Assembly (NCBI RefSeq): GCF_002238335.1
Contig: NZ_CP022347.1
Coordinates: 682,001-746,000, forward strand
Length of the DNA stretch: 64,000 bases
Direction: 5' to 3'
DNA from: Campylobacter avium LMG 24591
GTDB taxonomy: Bacteria > Campylobacterota > Campylobacteria > Campylobacterales > Campylobacteraceae
Both the position numbers and the translations under genes were made by a program. This document shows, piece by piece, positions 45,478-53,138 of this stretch. The notes beneath the pieces are model-generated. The model had not been told where the DNA came from. It saw only the letters and a list, made by a program, of their open reading frames with translations, and did not search any database. Positions within the stretch are counted from its first letter, which is position 1. Every line of letters starts with the position of its first letter.

Positions 45478-48015
45478 ATGGATATCTTTAACAAAGATTT
45501 GGATGTAGAAGAAATTGATATAGAAAATTCTATCAAAACCAGCTATCTTGATTATTCTATGAGCGTTATTATAGGCAGGGCTTTGCCTGATGCTAGAGAC
45601 GGGCTTAAGCCTGTGCATAGGCGAATTTTATATGCTATGAATGATTTGGGTGTTGGCTCTAGAAGTGCTTATAAAAAGTCAGCTCGTATAGTGGGTGATG
45701 TTATCGGTAAATACCACCCTCACGGCGATGCAGCGGTGTATTATGCCTTGGTGAGAATGGCTCAAAGCTTTTCTATGCGTTATCCTAGCATAGACGGACA
45801 AGGAAATTTTGGCTCTATCGACGGAGACGGAGCTGCTGCTATGCGTTACACTGAAGCTAGAATGACTATTTTGGCCGAGGAGCTTTTAAGAGATATAGAC
45901 AAAGACACTGTTGATTTTGTGCCAAACTATGATGATTCTTTGAGCGAGCCTGATGTGCTGCCTGCGAGATTGCCAAATTTATTGTTAAATGGCTCTAGCG
46001 GTATAGCCGTTGGTATGGCTACAAATATCCCTCCTCACAGTCTTAATGAGCTAATCGACGGACTTATATACTTTTTAGAAAATAAAGAAGCTAGCTTAGA
46101 AGAGCTAATGGAATTCATAAAAGGACCAGACTTTCCAACCGCTGGTATTATTTATGGCAAAAAGGGCATTATAGATGCTTATAGGCATGGAAGGGGTAGG
46201 GTTAAGGTTCGTGCAAAAACCCATATAGAAACCAAGTCAAATAAAGATATTATAGTGATTGATGAGCTTCCTTATCAAACAAATAAAGCAAGACTTATAG
46301 AACAAATTGCTGATTTGGCAAAAGAAAAGATTATACAAGGTATAGCTGATATAAGAGATGAAAGCGATAGAGAGGGCATAAGAGTTGTTATAGAGCTAAA
46401 AAGGGATGCTGATACTAATGCAACCTTAAACAATCTTTTCAAATCCACAGCTATGGAAAATACCTTTAGCATAATAATGCTTGCTATACACAACAAAGAG
46501 CCTAAAATTTTCTCTTTGATAGAGCTTTTAAAACTCTTTTTAAATCACAGAAAAACGGTTATCATAAGAAGAACTATATTTGATTTGCAAAAAGCAAGAG
46601 CAAGAGCGCATATTTTAGAGGGCTTAAAAATAGCACTTGATGATATAGACAAGGTTATAAATCTTATAAAAAATAGTAAGGATAACGCTAGCGCAAAAGA
46701 AGCCTTGATGTCGAATTTCACGCTTAGCGAACTGCAAGCAAATGCTATTTTAGAAATGAGACTAGCGCGCTTAACAGGTCTTGAAAGAGAAAAGATAGAT
46801 AATGAATTACAAGAGCTTATAAAAGAAATAGCTAGATTAGAAGGAATTTTAAAAAGCGAAGAAGAGCTTGAAAAACTCATAAAAGAGGAGCTTTTAGAGA
46901 TTAAGTCTAAATTTAATGTGCCAAGAATTACCGAAATTGTAGATGAGATAGAAGAAAGCGATGATAAAAGCACAGTTCCAAATAAAAGCGTAGTTGTTAC
47001 TATAACAGAAAAAGGCTATATAAAGAGGGTTGATAGTAAAATTTATGAAAGGCAAAAAAGAGGTGGCAAGGGAAAACTTGCTTTAACCACGCACGATGAT
47101 GACTTTATAAAGCACTTTTTTACCGCAAATACTCACGATGTGCTTATGTTTGTTACAAATAAAGGGCAACTTTATAAAAAAGATGTTTACAAGATAGATG
47201 ATAAAGACAGAACAGCCATAGGAAGACATATATCAAATATCCTTGACGGCTTTGATAAGGATAAAGAAAAGATTATGACTGTAATTCCTGCTAATGATGA
47301 TTTTAGTGAGGATAAGTCTTTGTGCTTTTTTACGAAGCGAGGGATTATTAAAAGAACAAATTTAAGCGAGTATAAAAGCAATAGAGCAAATGGAGTAAGA
47401 GCCATTAATTTAGACGAGGGTGATGAGCTTGTGGCAGCCTTTGTAGCGCAAAAAGATGAATTTGAAGCAGATATGGAAAATGTGGAATTTGATGAAAATT
47501 CAAAATACAATTCCAAGATGATTTTCATAGCCACTAAAAAGGGTATGTGTATTAAATTCCCGCTGGCTAGCGTTAGAGAAATAGGGCGCGTAAGCAGAGG
47601 TGTAACAGCTATTCGCTTTAAGGAAAAAGATGATGAAGTGGTTGGAGCTGTGCTTGTGGAAAATGATGAGCAAGAAATTCTAAGTATCAGCAAAAAAGGT
47701 ATAGGAAAAAGAACCACAGCAGGCGAGTATAGACTGCAAAATAGAGGCGGTAAAGGTGTTATCTGCATGAAGCTTACAGATAAGACCAAGGATTTAGTAT
47801 GCGTTGTGACTGTTGATGAGAATATGGACTTAATGGCAGCTACAAGCAGCGGTAAAACCATAAGAGTTGATATGCAAGGCATTAAAAAATCTAGCAGAAA
47901 TACCATAGGCGTTATAGTTGTAAATGTTGAAAATGAAGAGGTGATAAGCATAGATAAATGTCCTAAGCAAGATGATAGCACTGACTTAGATACTGAGTTA
48001 GAGCCTAGTGAGTAA
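45478..48015 (+). CDS. gyrA: DNA gyrase subunit A
   Basis: An 845-residue topoisomerase subunit that breaks and rejoins DNA for ATP-driven negative supercoiling with GyrB. The N-terminal breakage domain has [20 protein letters not shown] and the catalytic Tyr124 in [10 protein letters not shown]. The C-terminal beta-pinwheel carries the GyrA box KRGGKGK near residue 527. In the quinolone region the sequence is [15 protein letters not shown]: Ala85 and Tyr89 correspond to the positions of Thr86 and Asp90 of C. jejuni. It has its own promoter and is followed by flgP behind an RpoN promoter. Confidence 0.96.
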   Translation: MDIFNKDLDVEEIDIENSIKTSYLDYSMSVIIGRALPDARDGLKPVHRRILYAMNDLGVGSRSAYKKSARIVGDVIGKYHPHGDAAVYYALVRMAQSFSMRYPSIDGQGNFGSIDGDGAAAMRYTEARMTILAEELLRDIDKDTVDFVPNYDDSLSEPDVLPARLPNLLLNGSSGIAVGMATNIPPHSLNELIDGLIYFLENKEASLEELMEFIKGPDFPTAGIIYGKKGIIDAYRHGRGRVKVRAKTHIETKSNKDIIVIDELPYQTNKARLIEQIADLAKEKIIQGIADIRDESDREGIRVVIELKRDADTNATLNNLFKSTAMENTFSIIMLAIHNKEPKIFSLIELLKLFLNHRKTVIIRRTIFDLQKARARAHILEGLKIALDDIDKVINLIKNSKDNASAKEALMSNFTLSELQANAILEMRLARLTGLEREKIDNELQELIKEIARLEGILKSEEELEKLIKEELLEIKSKFNVPRITEIVDEIEESDDKSTVPNKSVVVTITEKGYIKRVDSKIYERQKRGGKGKLALTTHDDDFIKHFFTANTHDVLMFVTNKGQLYKKDVYKIDDKDRTAIGRHISNILDGFDKDKEKIMTVIPANDDFSEDKSLCFFTKRGIIKRTNLSEYKSNRANGVRAINLDEGDELVAAFVAQKDEFEADMENVEFDENSKYNSKMIFIATKKGMCIKFPLASVREIGRVSRGVTAIRFKEKDDEVVGAVLVENDEQEILSISKKGIGKRTTAGEYRLQNRGGKGVICMKLTDKTKDLVCVVTVDENMDLMAATSSGKTIRVDMQGIKKSSRNTIGVIVVNVENEEVISIDKCPKQDDSTDLDTELEPSE

Positions 48016-48018
48016 AAT

Positions 48019-48036
48019 TTGGAACGGTTGTTGCTT
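48019..48036 (+). promoter_or_regulatory. Sigma-54 (RpoN) promoter of flgP-flgQ
   Basis: TTGGAAC, 5 bases, TTGCTT with GG at 48021-48022 and GC at 48033-48034; a perfect -24/-12 match. It begins 4 bases after the gyrA stop and lies about 26 bases before the flgP start. Confidence 0.8.
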
Positions 48037-48071
48037 TCATATAGCAAATACAATATTTTGAAGGTTGAACG

Positions 48072-48659
48072 ATGAAGAATTTAGTTTTATTCGTTACGGC
48101 GGCTTTTATAGTCGGAGGTTGTGCGGTTCCAAAGTCTACTGCTGGAAACAGTAGTGCGGTAAATAGAATTTCAAATGCTACCCCAAGCACTCAGAGCACA
48201 GGGACAACTTCAAATTCCTTGTTAAGTTCCTTTTCTAGGGGCAACGACAATCCTGATGTTGTGGTGCAAAAGGTTGATAAAGACGATGTTAGAGATATTA
48301 TAAGACAAGAAAAAATGCTTGCCCTTGATAGCTCCGAAAACGAACTTACCTTTGGTGCCGTTGGCGAGGGTATAGCTCCTATGAATACAGTCTCATCAGC
48401 ACAAGCTCTAGCCCTAGCCAAAAGAGCAGCTGTAGCCGATGCTTATCGCCAACTTGCAAGCAAGCTTTATGGCGTTAAGATTAACGGTAAAGATACAGTG
48501 AAAGACGCTATGCTTGGTAGCTCTACCATCACAGCTCAAGTAAATGGACTTATAAAAAATGCTAGTGTTATAGATGAGAGCTTCAATCAAGGTCTTTATA
48601 GAGTGAATGTAGAACTTAAGATAGACGAGACTAAGTGGAAAGAGTTGTTTGCCTACTAA
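48072..48659 (+). CDS. flgP: Flagellar basal-disk lipoprotein FlgP
   Basis: A 195-residue lipoprotein whose signal peptide ends IVGGC (Cys17). A Ser/Thr/Asn-rich linker (about residues 20-50) leads to a folded domain with SSAQALALAKRAAVADAYRQLA and a C-terminal YRVNVELKIDETKW, as in LPP20-family proteins. FlgP builds the large outer-membrane-associated basal disk needed for Campylobacter motility and high torque. The pairing gyrA-flgP-flgQ matches C. jejuni. The protein is somewhat longer than C. jejuni FlgP because of the linker. Confidence 0.88.
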   Translation: MKNLVLFVTAAFIVGGCAVPKSTAGNSSAVNRISNATPSTQSTGTTSNSLLSSFSRGNDNPDVVVQKVDKDDVRDIIRQEKMLALDSSENELTFGAVGEGIAPMNTVSSAQALALAKRAAVADAYRQLASKLYGVKINGKDTVKDAMLGSSTITAQVNGLIKNASVIDESFNQGLYRVNVELKIDETKWKELFAY

Positions 48660-49084
48660 TACTACTTTGTTTAAATAGCTTAGCCCGGAGTGAATTTATA
48701 TTTTGGGCTGAGCTTAGCACTCAAAATTATATACTTTTTCACCAAAACGAAAACATTTCTCCAGCAATGGTTCAAAGCAAAGATGTTTATGAAGAGTATG
48801 TTTGCGACATATATTATGATGAAAAAGACTTGCTTTATCTAAAAAAAACCGATTTGGGTTTAATTGATGATGATATGAGCAAGGATTTAAAGCTTAGATT
48901 TTTAAACAAGCACAAAGAAAAGCTTTTAAGTTGTTTTAACACCTTAGATGTTAAGATTAAAGATACGGTCGAAGCTGATTTTTTAAAGGCTAAAAGTGCT
49001 ACTTATTTAAAAATACTTCCTTTGAGATTTAGCATAAGTTTTTCTAATGATAGGGCTTTGATTTATTATTTAAGAAAAAATTAA
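48635..49084 (+). CDS. flgQ: Motility protein FlgQ
   Basis: A 149-residue exported protein with a signal peptide (MERVVCLLILLCLNSLARS), required with FlgP for motility in C. jejuni and thought to stabilise FlgP or aid the basal disk. The start is GTG at 48635, 25 bases inside the flgP end, in a different frame. No later ATG, GTG or TTG would keep the signal peptide. Identity rests on position after flgP, size and signal peptide; C. jejuni has flgR next, while here an unrelated convergent gene follows. Confidence 0.78.
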   Translation: MERVVCLLILLCLNSLARSEFIFWAELSTQNYILFHQNENISPAMVQSKDVYEEYVCDIYYDEKDLLYLKKTDLGLIDDDMSKDLKLRFLNKHKEKLLSCFNTLDVKIKDTVEADFLKAKSATYLKILPLRFSISFSNDRALIYYLRKN

Positions 49085-49642
49085 TTATTTTTTACAGTAA
49101 TATACAAAGGCTGGCGGGACATTTTGCCATACTATTTTTGATTTCCTAACCTCTTTGAAAAATTTACCTAATAATTTTTTAAAAACAGCTGCTTGCGGAC
49201 TTGGCAGGATGTAAGCAAAGGTAGTAAAATAGCCATTTTGACTTAGATTGTGATGTATGACTTTTAGTAAGGCAATCTGTTCTTTAGTATCTAACAAAGC
49301 CCAAGGAATTCCAGATATTATGTTATCTATCTTGTCAATTTTTTTAGCCTTTATAATACTTTCTAAATTTAAGGCATTTTGAGTGATTATTTCGAGGTTT
49401 GGTATTTCGTTTTTAAGCTTTTGTGCCATATCTTTATTTATTTCTATGGCAAAAAATTTGCTTTCTTTTTGCTTGTTTTTTAAAATTTCTTTTGTGAAAG
49501 CACCCATTCCAGGTCCTATTTCTACTATACAATTTGCCTTGTTTATGTCAATTCCCTTTATCATCATGGAAGCTAGTTTTTTGGAGCTAGAGCAAATTGC
49601 ACCGGTTTGTTTTGGATTTTTTATATAATGTTTTATAAACAA
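49085..49642 (-). CDS. PmtA-like SAM-dependent phospholipid N-methyltransferase
   Basis: A 185-residue Rossmann methyltransferase. The N-terminus NPKQTGAICSSSKKLASMMI and the C-terminus NVPPAFVYYCKK match the two end signatures of the bacterial PmtA family, which methylates phosphatidylethanolamine; the SAM site is IVEIGPGMGAFTKEI. It also resembles the KsgA/Erm group in the IGPGxG region, but the NxPPAxVY end argues for PmtA. The start is TTG at 49642 with GAGGG upstream. It is convergent with flgQ, with adjacent stops. It stands alone and I do not recall it at this place in C. jejuni. Confidence 0.65.
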   Translation of the reverse strand: MFIKHYIKNPKQTGAICSSSKKLASMMIKGIDINKANCIVEIGPGMGAFTKEILKNKQKESKFFAIEINKDMAQKLKNEIPNLEIITQNALNLESIIKAKKIDKIDNIISGIPWALLDTKEQIALLKVIHHNLSQNGYFTTFAYILPSPQAAVFKKLLGKFFKEVRKSKIVWQNVPPAFVYYCKK

Positions 49643-49740
49643 TATTCCCTCTTTTCAATGTATTTCATAATTAGCGGTCTAATTTTATTATATTTTTGTG
49701 AATTTTGTATTAAGTCTTGAAGTTTTATTTATATTATTTT

Positions 49741-49746
49741 TATAAT
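49741..49746 (+). promoter_or_regulatory. Possible -10 box for the 49.8 kb gene
   Basis: Perfect TATAAT 50 bases before the ATG at 49796; TAGAAT at 49754-49759 is an alternative with better spacing to the AAGGG ribosome site. Confidence 0.35.
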
Positions 49747-49795
49747 ATTTTAATAGAATTATCTTTACTTTTTTGTATTTTTAAGGGTTAGTTTT

Positions 49796-51217
49796 ATGCA
49801 TGGTAAAATTATGATGTATATGGATGCCACAGGTAGAGGCACTGTTATGAATTTATCAAAGGCATTTTTTGATTTTAACAGACAAAATTGGCATGATAAA
49901 AAAAGTATGCCAAGCCAAGGAACTTTTGTCGAATTTCACGCAGACGGTAAGAGAATAACCTCCATAAAACCATCTAAATATCAAGAATTTAAAGAGGGTG
50001 ATTTTATAACAGAGCAGGATTTTTGGCGAACTAACAATGACGACGAGCTAGAGGACATACAAAATTCAAGACGTTCAGCTTATATAACGCAGCTTTTTAG
50101 AAGCACGGATTTTGATACCTTAGACCACATACCGCTTTCAATCACCATACCTCAAGCGATACAAAAGCATTTCGAGGGTGAAATTTTATCGGTTGAAGCA
50201 CTTAAAATAAATATGGAAAACAGCGAGCAAGCCCCTGTTACGCTTAATTATTTCATTCTTAAAAGATTTTTAAATAAGGCTTTTGATACCCTAATATTTA
50301 TGGATAATTCAATCAATCAAACCCAATTTGCAACGATAAGAAGCATAACAATGCACCTAGAAAACTCATACAACGATATGAGAGATAAGCAAAAGCTTTT
50401 AAATATCACTAAAATTTTTAATGAAAAATTCCTTTCGGTTCAGTGTCATTATCAGGCATTAGTGGCTGCTATTGATACTAGGAAAAATAGACTTAGCGCC
50501 TGTGAACACCAGCTAAGAAGTGCTAAGATGGATTATAAAATGCAAGCTTCAAAGCCAAATCCAGACCAAGCTAAACTTAAGGCTAAGCAAGAAAGAATAG
50601 AAGAGCTTGTAAAGGAAATTAATTATTTTAAATCATCTCTTGAGAGATTAGAAGGCTTAAGATCAGAATTTTACAAGAAAAATTATTCTGTTTTTGAAAA
50701 TGCCTTTAAGCTTTCAAGAGAGAAGTTGTTTCAAAAAATTATCTCCGGGCTTAATATATGTGCAACCATTATAGACACTAGAATTTGGCAAATTTCTTTA
50801 AAGTCTGCTGGTGTTAAAAATTCATATTTTTCACGTAATGATAATGAAAATTCTTTTTGCTCCATGTCTTTTGCGGAGTTGTATTTAAGTAGGCTAGATA
50901 AGACTTTGCTAAGTCAAGGAGACCAAAAATTATTAGCTTATATACAAAAAATTATTAATGATTATAGAAAGAAATTCTTAGTTGTCACTTCTGATTCTGA
51001 GTTACTTACTAAGGTTAAGGTTCAGATTTTTACACTAAGTCCTTATTATATAGTAAAATACGCACCCAAAAAGGTTAATTATCAATCTTTAATGCGTGAT
51101 AATGTCTTTGATGTTGTTTATATAGATGAAAAAACAGCTTGGGAAAATGTGGCTGATATTATACTTGAGGGTAAGCGATTTGACGTATATGGAAAGACTA
51201 AATTTAAGCTTATTTAG
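49796..51217 (+). CDS. Conserved hypothetical protein with OB-like N-terminus and central coiled coil
   Basis: A 473-residue soluble protein without signal peptide. The first 65 residues (MHGKIMMYMDATGRGTVMN, later GTFVEFHADGKRITSIKP) look like a cold-shock/OB-type beta-barrel. A middle region of about 200 residues is helical with a strong coiled coil near 230-290 (KLKAKQERIEELVKEINYF). The C-terminal part has VVTSDSELLTKVK and FDVVYIDEKTAWENVADII. C. jejuni also has an unnamed gene just upstream of purD. No enzyme motif was recognised. RNA or DNA binding is a guess from the N-terminus. Confidence 0.7.
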   Translation: MHGKIMMYMDATGRGTVMNLSKAFFDFNRQNWHDKKSMPSQGTFVEFHADGKRITSIKPSKYQEFKEGDFITEQDFWRTNNDDELEDIQNSRRSAYITQLFRSTDFDTLDHIPLSITIPQAIQKHFEGEILSVEALKINMENSEQAPVTLNYFILKRFLNKAFDTLIFMDNSINQTQFATIRSITMHLENSYNDMRDKQKLLNITKIFNEKFLSVQCHYQALVAAIDTRKNRLSACEHQLRSAKMDYKMQASKPNPDQAKLKAKQERIEELVKEINYFKSSLERLEGLRSEFYKKNYSVFENAFKLSREKLFQKIISGLNICATIIDTRIWQISLKSAGVKNSYFSRNDNENSFCSMSFAELYLSRLDKTLLSQGDQKLLAYIQKIINDYRKKFLVVTSDSELLTKVKVQIFTLSPYYIVKYAPKKVNYQSLMRDNVFDVVYIDEKTAWENVADIILEGKRFDVYGKTKFKLI

Positions 51218-51227
51218 AAATTTAAAG

Positions 51228-51233
51228 TATAAT
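51228..51233 (+). promoter_or_regulatory. -10 box for the 6S RNA gene
   Basis: Perfect TATAAT, 6 bases before the predicted 5' end of the RNA. Confidence 0.55.
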
Positions 51234-51239
51234 CATCTT

Positions 51240-51429
51240 GCCTGAATGGCTCGATATATTACAAAGAGGATCCAACACTAATCTATCTACTGTGATTGTG
51301 CAAATTCTCTGTGTTCTGTGACTTCGTTTGAGCATGTAAAAGTGCGAGAAGCTGCAGCCTTAAGCGTTTGCCTAACGGTTTTTTTAAGACTTTGGGGTCT
51401 TATCTTGTTTTGCGACCATTTGGGTTTTT
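51240..51429 (+). ncRNA. ssrS: Probable 6S RNA
   Basis: A non-coding stretch of about 190 bases with higher GC than its flanks. It starts 6 bases after TATAAT and ends in TTTTT (51425-51429). The ends pair: 51241-51253 (CCTGAATGGCTCG) with 51412-51424, giving about 12 pairs with one bulged C and two G-U pairs; ACAA (51261-51264) pairs with TTGT (51405-51408) just inside. Length, long closing stem and position upstream of purD fit 6S RNA of epsilonproteobacteria, which mimics an open promoter and binds sigma-70 RNA polymerase in stationary phase. No open frame fits. The central bubble was not modelled. Confidence 0.65.
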
Positions 51430-51441
51430 ATGGAGAGCGAT

Positions 51442-52692
51442 ATGAAAATTTTAATATTAGGTAGTGGAGCTAGAGAGTATTCTATAGCCTTGGCACTTAA
51501 AAATGAAAATAAAAATTTAGAATTTTATTTTGCACCAGGAAACGGTGCTACCTCAAATTTGGGCACAAATTTAGAATTTAGCGATTTAGAGAATTTGGCC
51601 TCTTTTTCAAAAGAAAATTCCATAGATCTTTGTATAGTCGGCAGTGAAGACTTTCTAGAAAAAGGCGTCGTTGATATTTTTCAAAAGCACGGTATTGATA
51701 TTTTTGGTCCTAGCAAAAGAGCTGCCATGCTTGAGAGCTCTAAAGCCTTTATGAAAGATTTTTTAAAGAGAAATAAAATACGCACGGCCGCTTTTGGAAT
51801 TTTTACAGATATAAAACAAGCTAGTGATTTTATCAAAAGTCTTACTCCGCCAATAGTAGTGAAAGCCGATGGCTTGTGTGCTGGCAAAGGCGTGATCATA
51901 GCTAAAAGCCACGATGAGGCTATAACGGTAGCTAGTGATATGCTTAGCGGAAAGAGCTTTGCACAGGCTGGAAAAACTGTTGTTATAGAGGAATTTTTGG
52001 ATGGTTTTGAGTTAAGCATTTTTGCTTTAAGTGATGGGGATGATTTTGTTGTATTGCCAGCTACTCAAGATCATAAAAAATTAAAAGATAACGATGAGGG
52101 GCCAAACACCGGCGGTATGGGTGCGTATGCTCCAAGCCCATTGGCAAATGACGCTCTTTTAGAAGAAATTAAAAATGATATAATAAAACCAACCTTAAAA
52201 GCCATGAAGGATGAGGGTAATGAATTTAAGGGCGTGCTTTTTGCTGGGCTTATGATTGTGAATTCAAAACCTTATGTTTTGGAATTTAATGTTCGTTTTG
52301 GAGACCCAGAATGCGAAGTTTTAATGCCTTTGATAGAAAATCCTTTGGATTTATTTTTAGCTTGTACGCAAAAAAAGCTTAAGAATTTTAATTTAAAGCT
52401 TAAGAAAGACTTTGCCGTGGCTGTTGTTTGTGCTAGTAAAAATTATCCTTTTTCATCTTCGCCAAAGGCTGAGATTAGCATAAAATCACTTCCTAAAAAT
52501 TCGCATATTTCTTATGCTGGAGTATCTAAAGAAAAAGAAAAGCTTTTTGCTAGCGGGGGCAGGGTGCTTGTGTGCGTTGCTTTAGCGTCCGAGCTTAAAG
52601 AGGCTAGAGATTTGGCCTATGAGCTTTGTGAAAATGTTAGCTTTGACGGAATGCAGTTTAGAAAAGATATAGCGTATCAGGCACTTAGATGA
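51442..52692 (+). CDS. purD: Phosphoribosylamine-glycine ligase
   Basis: A 416-residue ATP-grasp ligase (GAR synthetase) for the second step of purine synthesis. [19 protein letters not shown] is the family start, and [37 protein letters not shown] and [19 protein letters not shown] are diagnostic. ATG 51442 is preferred (GGAG 7 bases upstream); an in-frame ATG at 51430 falls directly against the terminator Ts of the 6S RNA. It overlaps the RDD gene by 4 bases. Confidence 0.95.
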   Translation: MKILILGSGAREYSIALALKNENKNLEFYFAPGNGATSNLGTNLEFSDLENLASFSKENSIDLCIVGSEDFLEKGVVDIFQKHGIDIFGPSKRAAMLESSKAFMKDFLKRNKIRTAAFGIFTDIKQASDFIKSLTPPIVVKADGLCAGKGVIIAKSHDEAITVASDMLSGKSFAQAGKTVVIEEFLDGFELSIFALSDGDDFVVLPATQDHKKLKDNDEGPNTGGMGAYAPSPLANDALLEEIKNDIIKPTLKAMKDEGNEFKGVLFAGLMIVNSKPYVLEFNVRFGDPECEVLMPLIENPLDLFLACTQKKLKNFNLKLKKDFAVAVVCASKNYPFSSSPKAEISIKSLPKNSHISYAGVSKEKEKLFASGGRVLVCVALASELKEARDLAYELCENVSFDGMQFRKDIAYQALR

Positions 52693-53138
52693 ATAATGAG
52701 CTTTTAGAAAGGTTGCATAGAGAGGGCTTGAAACTAGCCTCTTTTGAAAAGAGGATTATAGCTTATTTGGTGGATTTTTTTGTCATCTCTGTTATACTTA
52801 GCTTTATTTTTGTGGATGATCTAGCTAATACAAATTACGAAAACGCAGCTGATTTAACAAGAAAGATGATAATTACTGTATTTCTTGTAAATTTTTTGTA
52901 TCACTTTATTTTCGCATTTTTATACGGAGCAAGTGTGGGTAAATTTGTGTGCAAGATAGCTATAGTGGATGATAGGCTGCTTGATAAACCAAATTTATTG
53001 CAAAGTGCGATTAGAGCTATAATGCGAAATGTAAGCGAGAATTGTTTTATGTTGGGTTATTTTTGGGCCTTTGGGAATGATAGTAGAAAAACTTGGCAAG
53101 ATTATGTGGCAAAGACTGTGGTAATTGAAGTTGCGTAA
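52689..53138 (+). CDS. RDD-family membrane protein
   Basis: A 149-residue protein with three membrane segments. The RDD features are an Arg early in helix 1 ([19 protein letters not shown], with the conserved Arg and Asp) and a later [12 protein letters not shown] ending. The family includes transport-like or envelope-associated proteins of unknown substrate. It overlaps purD by 4 bases and lptD by 14, so it is co-translated with both. Confidence 0.82.
   Translation: MNNELLERLHREGLKLASFEKRIIAYLVDFFVISVILSFIFVDDLANTNYENAADLTRKMIITVFLVNFLYHFIFAFLYGASVGKFVCKIAIVDDRLLDKPNLLQSAIRAIMRNVSENCFMLGYFWAFGNDSRKTWQDYVAKTVVIEVA

Noticed and set aside
47187-48053. 288-codon open frame antisense to gyrA
   Set aside because: It mirrors the gyrA coding frame; its composition (Ser/Leu/Phe-rich) is what the complement of Lys/Glu/Asp-rich AT-biased genes gives, and it has no ribosome site.
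49085-49642. Reading of the methyltransferase as KsgA or Erm (rRNA adenine dimethylase)
   Set aside because: The SAM-binding region is similar, but the NxPPAxVY end and the NPxxTGA start are PmtA-type, and the adenine-pocket motif NxPY is absent (GIPW instead).
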